64,000 nt of DNA from Kaistella faecalis. Its GTDB lineage: Bacteria > Bacteroidota > Bacteroidia > Flavobacteriales > Weeksellaceae. Of this stretch, positions 61,305 through 64,000 are shown piece after piece. The stretch lies in contig NZ_CP078067.1 of assembly GCF_019195395.1 (NCBI RefSeq), positions 372,001-436,000 on the forward strand, in the 5' to 3' direction. Position 1 is the stretch's first letter; each line of letters starts with the position of its first letter. A program made the translations under genes and the position numbers. The notes under the pieces were generated by a model. That model was not told the origin of the DNA. It saw nothing but the letters and a program-made list of their open reading frames with translations, and did not search any database.

Positions 61305-61337
61305 AAACCATTTCAAATTTCGAAATGGTCTTTTTTT
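61305..61337. terminator. Bidirectional terminator between the DUF5916 gene and pheS
   Basis: ACCATTTC and GAAATGGT pair around a seven-base loop, with an A-run on the left and a T-run on the right. Confidence 0.8.
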
Positions 61338-61348
61338 ATTTTAATTTT

Positions 61349-62359
61349 TTACAGTGATTTAAACTGTTCGAGCATTCTTTTATCGTTTTCGAAGAACATT
61401 CTGATGTCGCTCATTTGATAAAGCAACATTACAATTCTTTCAATTCCCATTCCGAAAGCGTAACCCGAAAATTTATCAGCATCGATATTTACATTCTGCA
61501 AAACAGCAGGATCCACCATTCCACAGCCCATAATTTCGAGCCAGCCGGTTCCTTTGGTGATTCGGTAATCGGTTTCAGAATTCAGTCCCCAATATACGTC
61601 CACTTCCGCGCTTGGCTCGGTGAACGGAAAATAAGACGGTCTAAGTCTGATTTTGGATTTACCGAAAAGTTCTGTGGTAAAAAACTGAATTGTCTGTTTT
61701 AAATCTGCAAAACTTACATTTTCATCGATATAAAGTCCTTCAATCTGATGGAAAATGCAGTGCGACCGTGAAGAAATTGCCTCATTACGGAAAACCCTTC
61801 CAGGGGAAAGAATCCGCATTGGCGGCTGGTTCTCTTCCATGTATCGGATTTGTACAGAAGAAGTATGCGTTCTTAAAAGAATATCAGGATTGGTTTCGAT
61901 AAAAAATGTATCCTGCATATCTCTTGCCGGATGATATTCCGGGAGATTAAGCGCGGTAAAGTTATGCCAGTCGTCTTCAATTTCCGGTCCGTCTGCAACC
62001 GCAAAACCGATGGATTTAAAGATTTCGATGATTTTATTCTTAACCAGATTGATCGGATGGCGGGTTCCCAGTTCAGAAGAAAATCCCGGGCGGGTTAAAT
62101 CTTCTTTTTCTAAGATAAGGTTAGAAGAAGTTGCGTTTTTTAAATCTTCGAGTTTGGTTTCGACAGCCTGCTTGAGGGTATTGATCTTCTGCCCGAATTC
62201 TTTTTTCTGCTCATTCGGAACATCCTTGAATTTCGAGAAAATATCGTTCAGAATTCCTTTTTTTCCGCTGAATTTGATTCGGAACTGCTCAATTTCATCT
62301 TTATTTGCTGAGCTGAAATTGCTTACCTCAACCAATAATTCATCAATCTTTTCTAACAT
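61349..62359 (-). CDS. pheS: Phenylalanine--tRNA ligase subunit alpha
   Basis: 336 residues, typical length. An N-terminal coiled-coil arm (about 1-85) is followed by the class II aminoacyl-tRNA synthetase core: GTRHPINL, DWHNFTALNLPEYHPARDMQDTFF (motif 1 region), FRNEAISSRSHCIFHQIEGL (motif 2) and GMGIERIVMLLY (motif 3). It charges tRNA-Phe as an alpha2-beta2 enzyme; pheT is not in the window. -7 box 20 bases upstream. Confidence 0.97.
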   Translation of the reverse strand: MLEKIDELLVEVSNFSSANKDEIEQFRIKFSGKKGILNDIFSKFKDVPNEQKKEFGQKINTLKQAVETKLEDLKNATSSNLILEKEDLTRPGFSSELGTRHPINLVKNKIIEIFKSIGFAVADGPEIEDDWHNFTALNLPEYHPARDMQDTFFIETNPDILLRTHTSSVQIRYMEENQPPMRILSPGRVFRNEAISSRSHCIFHQIEGLYIDENVSFADLKQTIQFFTTELFGKSKIRLRPSYFPFTEPSAEVDVYWGLNSETDYRITKGTGWLEIMGCGMVDPAVLQNVNIDADKFSGYAFGMGIERIVMLLYQMSDIRMFFENDKRMLEQFKSL

Positions 62360-62379
62360 CTCTAATATTTATTGAACTG

Positions 62380-62387
62380 CAAAAATA
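62380..62387 (-). promoter_or_regulatory. -7 promoter element for pheS
   Basis: CAAAAATA reads TATTTTTG on the minus strand, 20 bases before the ATG. Confidence 0.6.
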
Positions 62388-62463
62388 CAATTTTTAACTG
62401 AAAATTTCGGCGGTAATTTCAGGCTTAAATTTTTTAATCAGCAAGTTCCTGGGTGTTTTCTTT

Positions 62464-63039
62464 CTAGGAATTGAGAAAATGCAGGAACTTTTCGATGGCC
62501 TGTTTCCGATGGCTGATCTGGTTTTTTTCTTCTGCTTTCATTTCTGCGAAAGTGATTTCATGATTTTCGGGAACAAAAATCGGATCATAACCAAAACCTT
62601 TTTCCCCACGGATTTCGTGCGTTAGATTTCCGTAAACCCGGCCTTCAAAATAGTTTTCACCGCTTTCATCAACCAAACACATTACGGTTACAAAATAGGC
62701 TTTTCGGTTTTCCTCATCTTTCATTTCCTCTAAGACTTTCGCCATATTTTTCGCGAAATCGTGGTTACCTGCGTAACGTGCGGAATAAATTCCCGGTCTT
62801 CCGTCAAGACTTTCCACAACCAAACCGGAATCATCACCAAGACTTGGTTTTCCGGTTCTTTCGAAACAGTATTTTGCTTTAATGAGTGCGTTCTCGTGAA
62901 AAGTGTGGCCGTCTTCCACAATTTCGTCGTGTATATCGTAATCTGTCAGTGAGGTAACTTTAAAATCACCTCCCAAAATCTGCTGAATTTCTTCTTTCTT
63001 GTGTTGATTGTGGGTGGCGATAAGGATTTCTTTGTCCAT
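62464..63039 (-). CDS. rdgB: XTP/dITP diphosphatase (RdgB/HAM1 family)
   Basis: 191 residues, typical. The start DKEILIATHNQHKKEEIQQIL contains the triphosphate-binding T-x-N-x-x-K, then LGDDSGLVVESLDGRPGIYSARYAG (metal and substrate loop) and GEKGFGYDPIFVP, both family signatures. It removes non-canonical purine triphosphates (dITP, XTP) from the nucleotide pool. It starts 20 bases after the CPBP gene and may share its transcript. Confidence 0.95.
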   Translation of the reverse strand: MDKEILIATHNQHKKEEIQQILGGDFKVTSLTDYDIHDEIVEDGHTFHENALIKAKYCFERTGKPSLGDDSGLVVESLDGRPGIYSARYAGNHDFAKNMAKVLEEMKDEENRKAYFVTVMCLVDESGENYFEGRVYGNLTHEIRGEKGFGYDPIFVPENHEITFAEMKAEEKNQISHRKQAIEKFLHFLNS

Positions 63040-63059
63040 ATTTTTTTTATAGTAATGAT

Positions 63060-63893
63060 TTATTTTTCAGAATAATGAATTCGGTATTTCCGTGTAAAAA
63101 GATAGTAGAATACGGCAAAAAGCATAATTCCGATCGCCAGAACAATCCATTCTGAAAGACGGAAAACATCTGCAAAACTTTCGGAATCACCGTAAAAAAT
63201 TAAAATTGAAGAACACAGATTATTAAAGGCATGAAGCAACATCGGCAACAGCAAAGACTTTGTTTTATAGTAAACAAATCCTAAAACACAGCCCAGCAAA
63301 ACCGCGCCCACAAACTGCCAGGGGTTAGCGTGAACCAACCCGAAAACTATCGAGGCAATAATGATCGCAGTTACAGGGTTCATTCCTTTGTTGATTAATC
63401 CTTTCTGAATAATTCCGCGAAAAACAATCTCCTCGAATATAGGCGCCATAATTACGGCCAGAACGATCATCGTGGCTTTATCTTTAGTCATTTGTTCCAT
63501 CAAGCGCGAGAAAAACTCATAATATTCACCGAAAAAAGGTCCTGTAATGGGAATTTGGGCAGTAATAAATTCAGCAATAAACATCATCCCGAGCATCATC
63601 GGAAAGATCAGAAGATACGTTCCGACATTTGTAGGAGAAAAATTGAAGTTCAGTTTCCTGCCGGTCTGCGGTCTTGCAATAAAATAATCAAAAGCGAAAA
63701 TAGCACCGAGAAATCCCGCAGCATTCGTAAGCATTAAGTAGAAATCTTTATACTGCAGATTTTCATTGAAGACAAACATTGAAAAAACATTGATTACAGA
63801 AACTGCTGCTGTGCCTACAATCATTCCGCCGATCAGCGCGAATGCACCTTTCCAGTCGAAAATAAATTTTTTCCGTGAGTAATTTTCTGCCAT
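63060..63893 (-). CDS. CPBP family intramembrane glutamic endopeptidase
   Basis: 277 residues from the ATG at 63893 (MAENYSRKKF); the in-frame TTG at 63911 lies inside the promoter box. About eight hydrophobic helices. The catalytic motifs are present: FEEIVFRGIIQKGL (the E-E-x-x-x-R), FGLVHANPWQFVGAVLLG (second motif histidine) and a late LLHAFNN. CPBP/Abi proteins cleave membrane substrates or prenylated proteins; the target is unknown. Upstream of rdgB. Confidence 0.9.
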   Translation of the reverse strand: MAENYSRKKFIFDWKGAFALIGGMIVGTAAVSVINVFSMFVFNENLQYKDFYLMLTNAAGFLGAIFAFDYFIARPQTGRKLNFNFSPTNVGTYLLIFPMMLGMMFIAEFITAQIPITGPFFGEYYEFFSRLMEQMTKDKATMIVLAVIMAPIFEEIVFRGIIQKGLINKGMNPVTAIIIASIVFGLVHANPWQFVGAVLLGCVLGFVYYKTKSLLLPMLLHAFNNLCSSILIFYGDSESFADVFRLSEWIVLAIGIMLFAVFYYLFTRKYRIHYSEK

Positions 63894-63908
63894 GAAATTT
63901 AATTTCAG

Positions 63909-63916
63909 CAAAGATA
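63909..63916 (-). promoter_or_regulatory. -7 promoter element for the CPBP gene
   Basis: CAAAGATA reads TATCTTTG on the minus strand, 15 bases before the ATG at 63893, supporting that start. The remaining bases to 64000 are non-coding as far as visible. Confidence 0.6.
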
Positions 63917-64000
63917 AATTAAAAAGATAAAAACTAAATCCGGCGAAGATAAAACTGGGTTTTCATTTTCCATAAAAAAACACGATTTTTGCAAACTCAA

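Overview
The window looks like chromosomal DNA of a Bacteroidota member, most likely the Flavobacteriia family Weeksellaceae (Chryseobacterium/Kaistella-like). The evidence is a SusC/SusD pair with a glycan-degrading operon, a type IX secretion sorting domain (type A, C-terminal), many short lipoprotein signal peptides, AT-rich intergenic DNA, poor Shine-Dalgarno sites, and more than twenty exact copies of the Bacteroidota -7 promoter element TAnnTTTG placed just upstream of genes. That element fixes several start codons. I see no tRNA, rRNA, CRISPR array, prophage or insertion sequence; the gene content is mostly core chromosome with a few accessory patches.

Layout. 1-10.7 kb: the end of a DUF2867 oxidoreductase, gamma-glutamyltransferase, an SDR-type threonine dehydrogenase overlapping a degenerate NodB-like protein, a secreted T9SS protein with FN3-like repeats, the rpsF-rpsR-rplI operon, a ClC transporter, and an FMN-binding glutamate-synthase-like enzyme. 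10.7-21.8 kb: a tightly packed seven-gene polysaccharide utilization locus (susC, susD, LamG-type surface lipoprotein, two GH144 enzymes, esterase, GH3 beta-glucosidase), predicted to act on beta-1,2-glucan. 22-32.3 kb: small housekeeping and cell-envelope genes (DUF4197, DUF493, ArsC-like, deoxynucleoside kinase, glutaminyl cyclotransferase, M1 peptidase, histidine kinase, PBP4-type carboxypeptidase).

32.4-42.6 kb: a Rel/SpoT ppGpp enzyme with NhaA, YihY and RlmH, then a HipA-like kinase overlapping a DUF3037 gene. This pair is followed by ten 21-bp tandem repeats of unknown role, then a PcrA/UvrD helicase and two cold-shock-domain genes behind a long leader. 43-49.6 kb: a paired active/inactive M16 protease, a PAS histidine kinase with a receiver-only regulator, and SecG. 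49.7-52.3 kb: a small surface-glycan cluster containing a cleanly truncated epimerase remnant. 52.3-64 kb: RecR, a LURP-one-like protein, a lipoprotein, PepD, DUF4256, a ferredoxin with its reductase, DUF3108, a CBM9/DUF5916 outer-membrane protein, PheS, an RdgB nucleotide pyrophosphatase and a CPBP protease.

The most coherent system is the PUL. SusC/SusD and the LamG lipoprotein would bind and import glucan, the two GH144 lipoproteins would cut it to short oligosaccharides, the esterase could strip acyl decorations, and the GH3 would finish to glucose. The most puzzling structure is the 21-bp array at 39209-39418. All functional calls rest on reading the sequence and on family knowledge; no database search was run.
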